Below are positions 25,601-38,447 of a stretch of DNA of 64,000 bases, piece after piece. The notes beneath the pieces were generated by a model that had not been told where the DNA came from, did no database searches, and worked only from the letters and a program-made list of their open reading frames with translations. Each line of letters starts with the position of its first letter. Within the stretch, counting starts at the first letter, position 1. The position numbers and the translations under genes are program-made. The DNA is taken from assembly GCA_007922305.1 (NCBI GenBank), contig ML677334.1, positions 22,651,915-22,715,914 on the forward strand. The letters are read 5' to 3'. The stretch is from Dermatemys mawii. Taxonomy: Eukaryota > Chordata > Testudines > Dermatemydidae.

Positions 25601-27084
25601 AGCCTGATTGCAATGTTTTAGAAAAACCAAACTCAAAATAGAGAATTCCTTGGCTCATATAGTTTTTCATGTTTTGTCAAATGAAAAACTGAGTGTGTGT
25701 TTAATATCAAATCTCATGTGGATCCAATCTTATTTTTTAACATATGCTATGCAATCCTGCATTTGCTCCCTTCTGAAACTCAGTGCCAAGAATGTGGAAG
25801 GGAAGTAATTATTGGTTTTCTTTCCATTTTTTGCTATTTTTGAGAACTCCTGAACTGAAGCTAAAAGATTTGGCCACATGGATACTTTATATTGCTGTGA
25901 CTTTGGCCATGTACAGAAACAGGGCTGTCTGTAGTGACAGTATTGCCAGCCTAAGCATTCAAAAAGCATTTGTCGGGTCCTCCAAAGTTTTGAGATTGGC
26001 TTGGAAATCATGAGATGTTTAAAATAGTAAATGTGGGTTTCTTTTTCTCTGCCTTTTGGTTTTTGAGACTTCTGGTTATACTTGAGTCATAAACCAGCTT
26101 TTCTCTGGATCAAAAGGGCTAGAAAGTTATTTTTTAAATACATGAAAGGCGAAATTCTCATGACCTCGGGAGCTGGAATTTTTAAGAAAAAAACAAGTTT
26201 TACAAGACTTGCGATAAAATCATGAGAGATGGCAACATTGTAATGGGGCAGTCAGTTTCTTTCCTTCTTATGGTTTTGAAACATCTTAGTTCTGCCCCTG
26301 AAGATTATTTTGAACCAGGGATCTATGGAGCAGCTGAGAAGCTGAGCCCAGACCCATAAATATAAAGGGGTAAAGCACATTAGTACAAAAAAGGGGGCAT
26401 ATGTGATGGTGTACTATGCCTGTGTAAGGCCAGCCGTTTAAAGGGATTAGGAATCCTTGTTCCAGGCTATGTGAAGATGGAAAGGTTATTTGGAACCCAT
26501 GCTCAGAAACAATTAGGATCCTTTATCCTCCAAATTAAAAGGAAGAGGAAATTGACTGATGGGGCTGGACGGCTTGATAATTGTGCTATAGGGAGATAAC
26601 TGTCGAAGGAGGAGATACTTCTGAATCATTGGGATTTTATTTAAAGACTGTTAGGGTTTACTTCCCCGCCCCCTTCTCTGAAGAAAGAAGGAACCAGAGA
26701 CAGATTGTTCAAAGCTTATTTTAGAGATTCTATCTCTAGCATTTTCCTTCTTCCTCCAAAGGCTTGTATTTGTTTAACTCCTGAGGAGATGTTTGGAAAG
26801 TCTGTTCTTTTTTCTTGCGGAAGGAATGAACAATTGACTGCTGTTTGTTTAAAACTTCCTGTGATGGAGTGGGTTATGTCTGTATCAGATTATGACTTCT
26901 ATTTTTGTACCCTGTCTTCCATTTTGTGTGCTGACCATTTTATATTCTGTGTTGAAAAGCCAGCCTGATCTTGACAGGTCAGTTTGTTATGCTGCATTCC
27001 AAATAAGTGCCCAGACCAGAAAGATACTTGATGCCTAGTAGAATGACTGTGACTGAGAAGCCATCACAGAATAATCTAGACAGG
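25601..27084. other. Sequence between two related LTRs, unassigned
   Basis: No retroviral or host protein similarity was seen. The two flanking LTRs are in the same direction, but the space holds no recognisable gag, pol or env, so a single provirus is not supported. Confidence 0.45.
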
Positions 27085-28239
27085 TGTGATGTTGGTCTCC
27101 TTATATTTTATGGAAATATGCTTATGAGTATGAATATGATGTATCTGGAATATGCTTTAGGCAAAAGGTCTCTTCTAAGGTATCATTACAAAGCTTATAA
27201 TCTACCGAGTGTGTTCATCGTATTTGTATGCATGTATCATCATTCTTGTATCTGAAGCTAGAAATATGAAGTATAACTCTGAAGTCCTGTTGTAATTATG
27301 CAAAGTCTGAGCCACTAATGGTGGTTTAGAATCTTGATGGTTCCCATTGACTAGGACCATTGGTAGTAAATGGCTCTGTTTACTTGTAAACCTTCCTGTG
27401 TATGTGTGGGCCAGCCCAGGAAGAATGGAGGTTGGAGTCTCACAGAACATGTGATCATGTCACCTGATATGGAATCCATCCTAAATCTGGTACATTTCCA
27501 TTTAGAAAGGGGTGGTGACCCAGAGAGACAAAAGATTCCCGCCCTGTGCCAAAGTTATAAAAAGGGATGAAGCAGGACAGAGGGTCAGCCAGTCATGAGA
27601 AAACCCCTAGTTTCCACCTAAAATGTCTACTGAAACTAACAAGGACTGTACCAGGGAAAAGGATTGGCCCTAGACTAAGAAGGAGTGTAGTCTATGAGAG
27701 AAGCTTATTGGAAAATCTCCGAGGGTGAGATTTTACCTGTAAACAATTTCTTAATGTATTAGGCTTAGACTTGCATGTTTTTGCTTTATTTTCCTTGGTG
27801 GCTTACTTTATTCTGTCTGTTATTACTTGAAACCACTTAAATCATACTTTCTATACTTAATAAAATCACTTTTGTTTATTAGTAAACCCAGAGTAAGTGA
27901 TTAATACCTGGGGGAGCAAACAGCTGTGCGTATCGCTCTATCAGTGTTATAGAGGGTGGACAATTTATGAGTTTACCCTGTGTAAGCTTTGTACAGATTT
28001 ATTTAGGGTTTGGATCCCATTGGGAGCTGAAGTCAAATAACCTGCAGAGCTGTTTTCACGTTAAAGTTTCCAGTTTTGGGGGTGTGGTCCCAGAACCTGG
28101 GTCTGTGTTTGCAGCAGACTAGCATATCTGGCTCAACAAGTTCTGGAAGTCCCAAGCTGACAGGGAAAACGGGCTCAGAGATAATCTCAGCACATCAGGT
28201 GATAGTCCCAAGGGGGTCTGTGTGACCAAACCCATAACA
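27085..28239 (+). mobile_element. ERV-type LTR, plus strand
   Basis: It starts TGTGATGTTGG and ends CCCATAACA. Flanks acagg and gcagg may be a 5-bp duplication with one mismatch. A TATA box lies at 27556-27563 (tataaaaa) and a poly(A) signal AATAAA at 27859-27864. It lacks the two SINEs found in the minus-strand sister at 4198-5751 and so shows both empty sites. No gag, pol or env frame adjoins it, so it is probably a solo LTR. Confidence 0.75.
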
Positions 28240-28712
28240 GCAGGGCCTTCAGCTTTCATTGTCTCTCAACTGCTGGCCCAACAGCATGGAACAATGAATT
28301 CTCAACACAGAAGCCTGACGGGGGGATGGGACTGGAGTTTGTGAACCTGGCAAAAGGGGACAGACACAGTGTTTAAGGAGGTGTGTTTCTCTCTGAAAGG
28401 GAACCAACCTCTTCCATGTGCAAGAAGAACTGACTTTAGAGTGAGAGAGTGAGGAGACAGGAGAGACCCCCTCTGAAACACTAACAAGACGTCAGGCTCT
28501 CAGAAGAGATGAAATTGGACTAGAAGTGGAGTGAAATCAGTGCATCCCAGGACTTTTGTTATTTTGAAAAATATCTGTAACTCTCTAGTCCTCTTTACTC
28601 TTAAAGTTACAGGAGTTATGAAATTCCTTTACTAAATCTGTCCCGCTTGCCTTCCTATCGTATTGTCCCTGAAAGGGTTAAATTAGAATCCCAGAGTGAC
28701 CACAGCCTACAT

Positions 28713-28986
28713 CAGCATTTCTCAAACTATTGAGAACTGTGACCCTTTTTCACCTTCTCCTTTGGCGCGGCAGACCCTTGTATGTCCACCAAAAAGCCGC
28801 CGAATTGATTAGTTCTGCATTCGACGGCTATTTTTGGCGGACATGTCGAGTGCTTCCAAAATAACTCGGCATGTCCGCCAAAAAGCCGCCGAATCCAGAA
28901 GTAATCAATTCAGCGGCTTTTCAGCGGCGCCAGGGGCTCGCGACTCCTCGGGAGGCGGTCGGCGACCCCCACTTTGAGAACCGCTG
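28713..28986. mobile_element. Non-autonomous hAT (Charlie-like) element with GC-rich palindrome
   Basis: Ends cagcatttctcaaact and actttgagaaccgctg match the cagNggttctcaaact type of hAT terminus. Flanks gcctacat and ccctacat are an 8-bp duplication with one mismatch. Inside, aaaagccgccgaattgatt, ggcggacatg and atgtccgccaaaaagccgcc form a large imperfect stem. Confidence 0.88.
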
Positions 28987-31344
28987 CCCTACATGAAACT
29001 ATGAGGGAGTATGTGTCAAGACTGATTCCCCACTCTGTTTAACAATATCCACTTGGCTTTGTCCTTAATTTAATAATATTAATATCTGGAATAGCTAAAC
29101 CTAGTTAGATTGATATCTTGGTTTTGTCTGGCTGCTTGCAAAATTCTGCTTGATTTAATCTCAGTGTAAAGATCACAGTAGCACCCTGTTTAGGGTTATC
29201 AGTACCATCGGCAGCGGTATGCAATAGCTCTTCTTTATGTAAACTCAATCTTCTTTAAGAGTTAATTCTAAAATAACAGACACATCTTTTTTTCCGTGTA
29301 AGTGATTGGACCCTCTTTCTCTTTTCCAGCTGGAATCCTAGTTATCCAAAGATTCCAGGAACAGAGTTGGGTCTTCAGTATTTCTGTTTGACTTTCAGAA
29401 GTCAGTATTTACTCCTCATGATTTATCCTTTCGTTTCCAGTCACTTTTCAATAACATTGATGTTGGAGTCCAGGTTCATGAATTGCATAGACATATTTTC
29501 CTATTTGTCCTCAATGCTCAAGACAAAAGGTGGCAAGAGAGACAACGTGTGTGAGGTAATATCTTTTACTGAACCAACTTCTGTTGGTGAGAGAGAGAAG
29601 CTTTCAGGATACAGAGAGCTCTTCTTCAAGTCTGGGTTGTAGTTTATCTGGTTTGGCATTTGTGATTTCCCACAGAGATAAAGCAGCATAGTCTTTTCCA
29701 GTGTCTTGACATTTTTGCAAGATTATCCTGCACTGCGGTCAAAAAATATGGCTCTGGGCAGTCTGCCTGCAGAGTGCTGGCCTGTGGAGCAGAGTAGTTC
29801 TGTTTTTCATTTTTGTTCTGTTTTTCAGTTTTTAATTTGTATATGTTTTAAGCCTCAGGTATAACAGTTCTTCAATTCTGTGTCATTGCAGGGTCAGGAC
29901 CTTAATTATTAAAACAAATCACTCCATGTGGGTGGACCCCTATACCTGCATGGAGCTCAGCTGGGCTCCACCTCAGTGCAAGGGTCTGGCTGCCTAGTTC
30001 TCATTGCAGGATCAGGGGCTAGGTTGGTAAAAAGTGGCTGAATTGTGAAACATAAGGCACCTTGTTTTGGAGCTTCTGTGAGATGCAGTTGCTCATAACT
30101 GCATCTGCACCACTTCCCACACAGTTTTAGAAAAAAACACTTTACGAGACAATAAAAATAAAACATGCCATATTGGAAGTAGAATAGTAATAGGTGAATA
30201 TGGTATACTGTTGTTTCTGGATGTCCTATCTTACACCATCTTGTTAAAAATCTGCTAAAACAGCAGAGTTATCTCTCAGCTCAGCTTTAACACGAAAGGT
30301 AGAAAACAGCTATTTATGAAATAAAATTTGATTGCTAATGATTATATTTACAGGTGTTGAGATGTGCCTTGGTGACTCACAGCCTTTTGAAGATTGTAAC
30401 TGCTTTTCGGATGGTCACTGAGCATCAGATGGAAATAACTGCTGCTCCTGAAATAATTAGACCCTGCTTTCTTTCGATGGGTGCTATTTAACAAATAGAG
30501 CAATTGCATTATACCGTCCTTTCACTGATTAAAACCCACAATAGTAAGGGAGAGTTTACTGCTGGTAATCACAGGTGCTTTCACAGATCATTATGAGTTT
30601 CTGGGATGATTTACCTCTCTGAGCTTTGTTGAATGCTTTTTCCTGTCTTACTTTTTATTAACCCTTTAAAACAATGTTGCAGACTAGTTAAGAAAATTTA
30701 CTAACCTGGGCAAATATAGTAGCACCCGTAAACCATGATGATGATAGTATATTATACTTGACATAGCCAGAGTATGCCAGACTGGGTATCACCAGTATTC
30801 CTCCTATCCTGTAACACTCTTTCTCCTCTGCTAGACTCCTAACACTGCCTTCTTTTTGCCAACCTATTTAGGCAAGTGGAGTTATTTTGTCATAGAGCAT
30901 ATGGAACATGGAGTTCTGATGATCTAAAACCCCTTCTCCTGCTATATTTTTTTTGGACTGGGGACAAGGGGTATTGGTTGGTTATTTGGCAGCCTGTTTT
31001 CTTTGAAAAGTTGCTGTGGGATTTTTTTCTAACCAAAAGTCTCCTGATCTTTTATCAATAGTTCAGTACACCAGGATTTCTGTGCAGACAGTAATCAGTC
31101 ATAATGTTTAATTAGTGTGCCATGCTTGATGTGCAGTTGTGAGACTCTACCATGCTTTCCTGCATGGCCTAAGCTGATTTAAAGAGAGAAGAGATCAGTA
31201 AATTCAGATCTTCCAGGTAACCTTGTCGTTTTCTTACACTGGGATCTCTATGTGTGATTCTGTGAATTTTGAGCTCAGAAATTTGGAAACATCAGCAACT
31301 TACATCAACATCTTGATTCTGAAAAAAAAAAAAAATTAAGAGCA
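28987..31344. other. Intron stretch, mostly without features
   Basis: Apart from the repeat at 29522-29640 I see nothing that I can name. Confidence 0.5.
29522..29640 (-). repeat. Unclassified interspersed repeat, copy A
   Basis: The stretch gtgaggtaatatcttttactg ... tctgttggtgagagagagaa ... agagctcttcttcaagtctgg is the reverse complement of the repeat at 38448-38545. The class was not determined. Confidence 0.6.
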
Positions 31345-31480
31345 GTGCACTGGGGGGGTCAGACTCTCATATGCAGTCCTGCTTCTCTCACTCATTCTGT
31401 GACCTTGGGCAAATCAGTAAACCCTTCTGTGCCCGAGTTTCCCCAGCTACAAAATAGGCATAAAAAAGAGCTATTTACTT
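31345..31480 (+). repeat. MIR-like CORE-SINE, sense
   Basis: The order agagcagtgcactgggg, tctgtgaccttgggcaaatc, gtgcccgagtttccccagc is the MIR body. Confidence 0.7.
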
Positions 31481-31672
31481 CCTCTAAGTGATCATCTGAA
31501 TGTATTGTAAATATTGACTAAGGCTTTCTAAACCACACACAAATAAATGAATAAGTGAACTGGCAATTTTACTGAATTTAGCATAATCACTGTGCTATTA
31601 GACAAATATGTCCTCTGTAAAACAATGTAACATTTAGTCAAACACTTGTATCGGTAGCGATGACCCTGTGGT

Positions 31673-31760
31673 GGGCTGGATTTTCATCTGATGTAAATTG
31701 GCAGGGATCCATTGAGTTGGTGGAGGTATACCAAAATATACCAGCTGACAATCTTGCCCA
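31673..31760. repeat. Hairpin repeat (ggatccattgagttgg core)
   Basis: Arms gggctggattttcatctg and cagctgacaatcttgccc are inverted around gatgtaaattggcagggat / atataccagc. It belongs to the same group as 8551. Confidence 0.6.
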
Positions 31761-32145
31761 GTGTTTTACAGATTTCCTTTCTCCTTTTAGTTCTCCTTCA
31801 TTCTGTTTTCTCTCCTGTAATAACAGTAGTTTGTTCTTTGGCTCATGCGCAAGCACCGGTACAGTCCAGTAGTTACAAGAAGTTTACAAGATTGTTACAT
31901 ATCCAACTTTTTATTTGAATCAAGGAACCTATTAGTTTGAATTATGGGGTGGGAGCGTGGGGGTGGTGGGGAGAGAGATTATATTAATCAGAATTTGCAC
32001 TTGTAGTTTTTTCCTTTAAAGAAAGTAAATATTACTTTTAAATTAAAATTACACATACATACTGGGGCAGAGTTCTTTTCTAGTAAAACTCTATCTATTT
32101 CCATTTGATTTTTGGGGACCAAAATGAACATTTGCTGAAACTTAA

Positions 32146-32166
32146 ATAAATAAATAAATAAATAAA
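32146..32166. repeat. (AAAT)n microsatellite
   Basis: Short perfect aaataaataaat run. Confidence 0.85.
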
Positions 32167-32689
32167 ATCAGTGCCATCCAGATTCCAGCATCAAAGCATC
32201 TGTTTTATTGCAGCATAACAAATATGAAGTCTTAAGTCTGTCAGGCATGAACAAGCATCAAAGCAGATCTCATCGGTCTTGAGACTACTGACTGGATGGA
32301 TTAAATAAACATTGTAGATAAAGTACTTGTAGTAAATTCCGATCTACTGTGTGGGATAATTGCACAGGTGCGACTTTATTTATCTGGTTTTGGTTTGATG
32401 GCTGATATTTTCAGATGTTCATGGAAAACAGGAAACAAAGGTAAAAGCCATGCTTGATAACTGAGGAACTGTCTTGTCATAATTGCATGTATTGTCACCG
32501 AGCCTTTGGTATGCAACATGTCATAGGACCTGGAGGGGAAATCGAGAGGATGGCGAAGACTTTGTTGGGTTAATAATACTTGAATACCGAGTCTCACGTG
32601 TAACTGTATTGATTTGACTATATTTGCATCCTTAGGAATATGTAAACTGAAAAGCATGCTTATGCAAAAGAAACTGAGAGGAGCATATC

Positions 32690-32790
32690 AAGTTCTGTAC
32701 TGTACTGGATCAAATCAGTGGTCCGTTTGGTGCATTGTTCTGTCTGATAATAGCCAGAACAGGTGCTTCAGTAGAAGGTGTAAGAAACCC
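32690..32790 (-). mobile_element. CR1 3'-end fragment, antisense, diverged
   Basis: The stretch tactgtactggatcaaatcag, tggtccgtttggtgc and gccagaacaggtgcttcag resembles the antisense CR1 3' end, compared with 54286-54355 and the reverse of 53790-53842. Confidence 0.55.
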
Positions 32791-33334
32791 CATAATAGAA
32801 ATGGAATAATCTGCTTGTAGGGGAAGCTTCTTTAAACCTTAAAGCATTACGAGAGTTTACATCCATTATACATATTTCCTATTGCATTGTCTAATTGTGG
32901 ATGTTATTATTCATATATGTCTAGTTGTAGAGGTATAGAGTTATGGATAGCGATGATTGTTTGAAACACACAGTGTATTTCAACAGAAAAAATTGTAAGG
33001 AATTAGAAATACCCATTCTGAGTTCTTCATTCTTTTATTCTCACAGTTTGTTGCAGCAAATAACTTTATTAAATGAAGTAATTCGAGACTATATATTTAC
33101 AGTTTTATCCAAAGTCTGTATTACTACAATATAATGGCTTAAAATTTTAATACAATAATTCTGGGAATTAAAAAAAGTTTTCGTATGTGGATCACATTAC
33201 GTATGTGACATGCTTTATGTAGCATTGCTGAACACTGTTAATGCTGTTGTGCTATTAGGGTATATGTGTAGTTAACATTGTTCGGGGAATGTAAAAGTTT
33301 AATCTTGTGCTAACATTAATATACCTAAACTTTT

Positions 33335-33475
33335 GTAAAAGTGTGATCTAGCAGTTACCACATCAGTCTGGGAGTCAGGATTCCTGACTCTGGGATTGAT
33401 ATGCTTTATGACTTTGGGCAAATTACTTGTGTGCCTCCACTTCACCATCTGGAAAATCAGGATAATAATAATGTC
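33335..33475 (+). repeat. MIR-like CORE-SINE, sense
   Basis: The order ctgggagtcaggattcctgac, actttgggcaaattacttg, cttcaccatctggaaaatc is the MIR body. Confidence 0.7.
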
Positions 33476-33571
33476 TATGTCACAACAGTGAGGCTAGATT
33501 CATTACATGTTTCTATTATGTTGCTACCTGTATATGTAACAAAGAAAAAAAACTAGTAAAAGCCTAATTTG

Positions 33572-33945
33572 TAGGGCTGTCAAGCAATTAAAAAATTAAT
33601 TGTGATTAATTGCATGACTAATCACACTGCTAATAATAGAACACCATTTATTTAAATAGTTTTCAATATTTTCTACATTTTCAAATATGTTTATTTCAAT
33701 TACAACACAGAATACAAAGTGTACAGTGCTCACTTTATATTTATTTTTTTACAAATATTTGTACTATAAAGAACAAAAAAAATCATATTTTTCAATTTAC
33801 TTAATGGGGGTACTGTAGCGCAATCTCATTATCATGAAAGTTGAACTTACAAAAGCAGAACTATGTTCAAAAAATAACTGCATTCTGAAATAAACAACAT
33901 AAAACTTAGAGCCTACAAGTCCACTCAATCCTACATAGTTATGAG
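33572..33945. mobile_element. hAT (Ac-like) element end, truncated
   Basis: It begins tagggctgtcaagcaatta, a hAT-type terminus, followed by A/T-rich sequence (aattaattgtgattaattgc) and by attacaacacagaatacaaag and agtccactcaatcctac. I recognise this as one end of an abundant sauropsid hAT family. The other terminus was not found, so the copy appears cut off near 33945. Confidence 0.55.
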
Positions 33946-34779
33946 TTTCTGTAGTGATTATTGTAAACCCTCAAACAAGAATGGAAAAGAAGATGTAATT
34001 AAGAACTGTCTGGATGTTTTTTAAAAGTCTTCTTTTAATTGTATTTCAGATAATAATAAGAGAGATGCAGTTTGATGATGAGAGTAGATCTTAAAAGGAA
34101 CAATAACTCCTTTATCCAATGCTTAAAATAATTCCTAGTGGAAAATAGCATTTCATTAATCGTTATTACATGGGAATTACAGAATTACGGAGTCTGACTT
34201 TTTTTTTGTCATTCATGTATTTAAGTAACAGTGACATTATTTCCCATAAATTAAGTTCTGTGCACAACAGCAGCAAATTAATTACCAACTATTTAAAAAG
34301 AAACAGAAAACTAGTAACTTATTTTGAGAAAGTAATCTTTTTGGTAAGGATGCTAAAATGCACTTTTTTTCAACTGAACAAGAGATTATTTTATTAACAT
34401 GTTCTTTCCTCACAAAGAACAAAAGATGAATTGACTTTCCTGTTAATTTATTTAAATATTTTAGCAGTGAATTGAAATAAACAATAAGGAAAGCACTGAC
34501 CTTTCAATTACATTGTGTGTACATTGAGAATTTTTCCATTAAAAATCTCTTATTAAAAAGTAGTTAAGGTTCCAAAGTGAAGTACTCAGAAGTCACTAAA
34601 TGCCAAATTTCTAGCTGCTGGTGTAACCTCTCTGTGTGTATTCATTAGGATATATTCTTTGATTGCACACATGGTCACATACTACTTTTTCCACAGGACC
34701 CTTGCTTCATTCAGTGCATAGGATAGACATTGCCAAGTGAATAAGGCAGCTTTTCATTAGTCCATTTGTCTAAGAACTT

Positions 34780-34846
34780 ATTCAAAGCCCACGGAAGTCA
34801 ATCAGATCTTTTCCAATGACTTCACTAGGTTTTGGATCAGGTGCCC
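34780..34846. repeat. Hairpin repeat (TTCAAAGCCC / GGTTTTGGATCA)
   Basis: The segments acttattcaaagcccacgg, aagtcaatcagatcttttcc, aatgacttcactagg and ttttggatcagg form an imperfect dyad whose two inner arms are both versions of TTGACTTCANTGG. Confidence 0.6.
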
Positions 34847-34975
34847 AGTGTATGGGCCTAGTTTTGCCTCAGTCACTAAACACAGTCCAACTTCTTCTTT
34901 ACTATTCAACGTAACTCATTCACCATCCAACCTGTTCATTGAGTGAGGCAGGTGTTCTGGGGAAAAATAGTAAGG

Positions 34976-35083
34976 ACCAGATTCTGAGACCCTTACATTG
35001 AATGGTGTCTTTCTCCCCGAAGAGACTGCACTTATGGAATAAGGTACAATTCGGCATGAGTATGGGTATTAAAATTTTGCCTT
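34976..35083. repeat. Hairpin repeat (accagattctgagaccctta family)
   Basis: The left arm gaccagattctgagacccttac and right arm atgagtatgggtattaaaattt are diverged inverted copies. The middle has agactgcacttatggaataaggta. It is related in layout to 13735. Confidence 0.45.
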
Positions 35084-35445
35084 TTGTGGTCAATACATTT
35101 TCTTAGTGTCTTTTTTATGGAATTTTCTGGGGATTTTTTTTATTTTGAAGAAAATAGATAAATTTTATCTTGCATTGCTGTTTTCTAAACAGAACAAGTC
35201 ATCCTGCATGACATGTACACCAAATAGAATGAGGCATATGGTCATATGGAACCGTCTTTTGGTACACACTTTTTCAGGTTACTGTGCAGTAAAGTAAATC
35301 CTCCAGGAAGTATAGAGATGCCACACTTTCTGTACACTCCTTATGCAGTCTTTGGATTTCCTTTGATACTCTCCCTAGTGGGGGCAGAAACAAAGCAGCC
35401 CAGGATAGGGCAGTGGCGGGCTGCAACTGCACAGTATGTTTGTTA

Positions 35446-36310
35446 TAGGGTGACCAGGTGTCCGGTTTCCGACCAGAACACCGGCCAAAGAGGGACCCTG
35501 GTGGCTTCGATCAGCATTGCCAAATGGCCCGTTAAAAGTCCGGTCGGTGGTGCTGCGGCGCTAAGAGAGATTAGTGCCTACCTGTCCTGGCTGGCACCAC
35601 GCTGAGCCCTGGAAGCGGCCAGCAGGCCCAGCTCCTAGGCAGAGGGGCCATGGGGTTCTGCATGCTGCCCCCGCCCTGAGCACCGGCTATGCTGGTACGA
35701 GAAGGTACCTGTGGGTGAGAACTGCACATGGAGTCTCCTGGTCCCGCCGCCTAGGAGCCAGACCTGCTGGCTGTTTCCGGGGCTTGTGCAGTGGAGTGCC
35801 AGGACAGGCAGGCAGCCTGGCTTAGNNNNNNNNNNCCCTCCCACACCCTGAACCCCTCATTCCTGACCCCAGAGCCTGCACCCCCAGCCCAGAGCCCATA
35901 CATCCCCCATATCCCAACCCCTTCCTCAACCTGCAGCCCCCTCCCACACTCCAAATCCTTTGGCTCCACCCCTCAGCCTGGAGTCCCCTCCTGTAACCCA
36001 AAGCCCTCATCCCCAGCCCAGAGCCTGCACCCCCAGCCAGAGCCCTCACTCCCTCCTACACCCCAACTCCCTGATCCAGCCCAGAGCCCTTTCCCGCACC
36101 CTGAATCTTTCATTTCTGCCCCCACCCTGGAGCCCGCACCCCTAGTTAGAGCCCTCACCCCAGTCCCCTTCCCTAGCCCAGTGAAACCGAGTGAGAGTTG
36201 GGGAGAGCGAGCCACCGAGGGAGGGGGAATCTAGTGAGTGCGGGTGGGGCCTTTGGGGCGGGGAGGAGCTAAGGTGGTTGGTTTTGTGTGACTAGAACGT
36301 TGCAACCCTA
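35446..36310. mobile_element. Non-autonomous hAT element with C-rich minisatellite body
   Basis: Ends tagggtgaccagg and gttgcaaccctag are partly inverted. A perfect 8-bp duplication, gtttgtta, flanks it (35438-35445 and 36311-36318). The middle is a loose tandem array of units like cagcccagagcctgcaccc. A 10-N gap lies inside. Long frames here come only from this C-rich composition. Confidence 0.88.
35826..35835. other. Assembly gap (10 N)
   Basis: Ten N between cttag and ccctcccaca, inside the C-rich part of a hAT element. The true length is unknown. Confidence 1.
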
Positions 36311-36344
36311 GTTTGTTACCTCATTGCTTTACAAAGCTCTGTTT

Positions 36345-36653
36345 CAGGGGTCGGCAACCTTTCAGAAGTGGTGCCCTGAGTCTTCATTTATTCACTCTAA
36401 TTTAAGGTTTTGCGTGCCAGTAATACATTTTAACGTTTTTAGAGGGTCTCTTTCTATGTCTTTAATATTTAAATAAACTAATGTTGTATGTAAAGTAAAT
36501 AAGGTTTTAAAAATGTTTAAGAAGCTTCATTTAAAATTAAATTACAATGCAGAACCCCCTGGACTGGTGGCCAGGACCCAGGCAGTGAGAGTGCCACTGA
36601 AAATCAGCTGACATGCCACCTTTGGCACGTGTGCCATAGGTTGCCTATCCCTG
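36345..36653. mobile_element. Non-autonomous hAT element
   Basis: Ends caggggtcggcaacc and ggttgcctatccctg are inverted, and cagaagtggtgcc pairs with ggcacgtgtgcc next to them. I could not find a convincing 8-bp duplication. Confidence 0.78.
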
Positions 36654-37013
36654 GTTTATAGTCAAAAGTTTACCTTAACACCAGGCTCTGCTCATCTGTG
36701 TGATATTACAGTTACATTCTCTACATACCTGCATGTTAAAAAGCAATTTTTCTCTGCTTTCTCATGCATGCAGTTGTAATTCCAATAGAATGTTGAGAGA
36801 TTGCCTAATGACTGTCAACTCAATTTACATAAACCCACATGTATAATGCCAGTGGAGCATTGTCATATCATTAGTTCATTGTAAAATAATAACCAATGTG
36901 CGTGTGTGATCTAATGGGGAACATAAATTCTGATGGAAGTGGGTGTAGAAACAGTGAGGTATTAGAACAGGTTTGCTGGTATGGGTTATAGCAGTTCCCT
37001 GAATGAATTAAGC

Positions 37014-37276
37014 CAGCAGTTCTCAAACTATGGGTCAGGACCCCAAAGTGGATCGCCACCATGTTTTAATGGGGTCGCCGGGCTGTTGTTAAACTTGCTG
37101 GGGCTGAGGGCAGAAGCCAAAGTCCAAGCCTCACCGCCCATGGCTGAAGCCCTCAAGCTTTGGTACACTCTACCCCCAGGGCAGGGGGCTCTGGCTTCAG
37201 TCCCTCTTCCTGGGGTCGTGTAGTAATTTTTGTCATCAGAAGAGGGATGAGGTGCAATGAAGTTTGAGAAATACTG
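37014..37276. mobile_element. Non-autonomous hAT (Charlie-like) element
   Basis: Ends cagcagttctcaaact and agtttgagaaatactg are inverted. Flanks aattaagc and aactcagc match at 6 of 8. Confidence 0.78.
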
Positions 37277-38447
37277 AACTCAGCAGTACGGCCAAAAGGA
37301 CTTTTCCGACAGCATAACTATCCTGCAGTTGCGGGGTTTTCTGATATAGAAATGTAATTTTTTTAAAAAATCACATCCCTGACCAGCATTACTCCACCAG
37401 CAAAGATTTCTTGTGTATGCCTATGTGTTGTTTTTAAATCCTTATTACTGCCCAAATGAAAACATTTTCACCAGACCACTGAAAGGCATGTCTCCCAGCT
37501 GGGGACTGTTTTGGACCATTATTATTGCCTAACAAGGTAGCGTTTTGTTTTTAATTAACAGCCAAAAAAATAAAGTATGTTGTATTGGTCACTTGTAATC
37601 TCTGGAAAACTATTGTGAATAAACTAGGACATATTGCCATTGATACCTTTTCCTAGAAAAGCTGATCAAGATAGTTAGGATAAAGGGTGAAATTGAACCC
37701 TAGGTTGAAAAGAGTAAATGTGAATTGGTTTTTGATGGTGTCAGGTTTATGGAGAAAAATCTTGCCAGTGGTCCCATAGAAGGAAGCAAATTCTTTAAGA
37801 TTTCTTTACTGTAGGATTGGTGCAAGGTGTAATTTTATTTGTAGATTACCCTCTGCAATTCTTAATAGCATATTTCACTATTTGTATATCTGCTTCTATC
37901 ATCATTTAGGTTCCCTGTCTGTTACACTGAGTGAGCATACAGTTTGCAGAATTTGTAGCCAAGATGTTATTTCCATGAAACATTTGAAGGGTCCCTGACA
38001 AAACTGCTCATCATGGTTTTGCAAGTTTTCTTATACATTTCACCCTACTTTCCAGTGTTGCATTTGAGGAAGAAATATAATAGAGGTTCACAAGAAAAGA
38101 TGCTAGTTTTTCATTTTGTGGTTCTCGTTGTATGATTATGCTTCAAGATGTTACAAAATTTCCATTCTTGTTAGGAAGTTATAATTTAACCATCAGCCAT
38201 GTGCTCCTGGCTGACAGTGGGCATTAAAAAAAATATCCCAAAGGTGAAAAGGAAAGGAAAACAAATCAAGCAATTTCGAAGTTACAACTGAGCCTTGGAG
38301 GAGTCAGGTAGACTCAGGTCCCCCCACACTAAATACATGGTTCTATCTGCTGATGGTAGTGCTGCTGTATTAATTTGCAGAACAGTCTGTGATTAAATGT
38401 ACTTCTGGTAGTTGTAGACATGTCGTTCCCAGGATACTAGAGAGGCT

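Noticed and set aside
24973..28239. A complete provirus between two same-direction LTRs
   Set aside because: The LTRs are diverged subfamily members, the left one is truncated, and no gag, pol or env similarity was seen between them.
35791..36234. A 147-codon proline-rich frame
   Set aside because: It lies wholly inside a hAT element's C-rich tandem array and runs across an N gap; it is an effect of composition.
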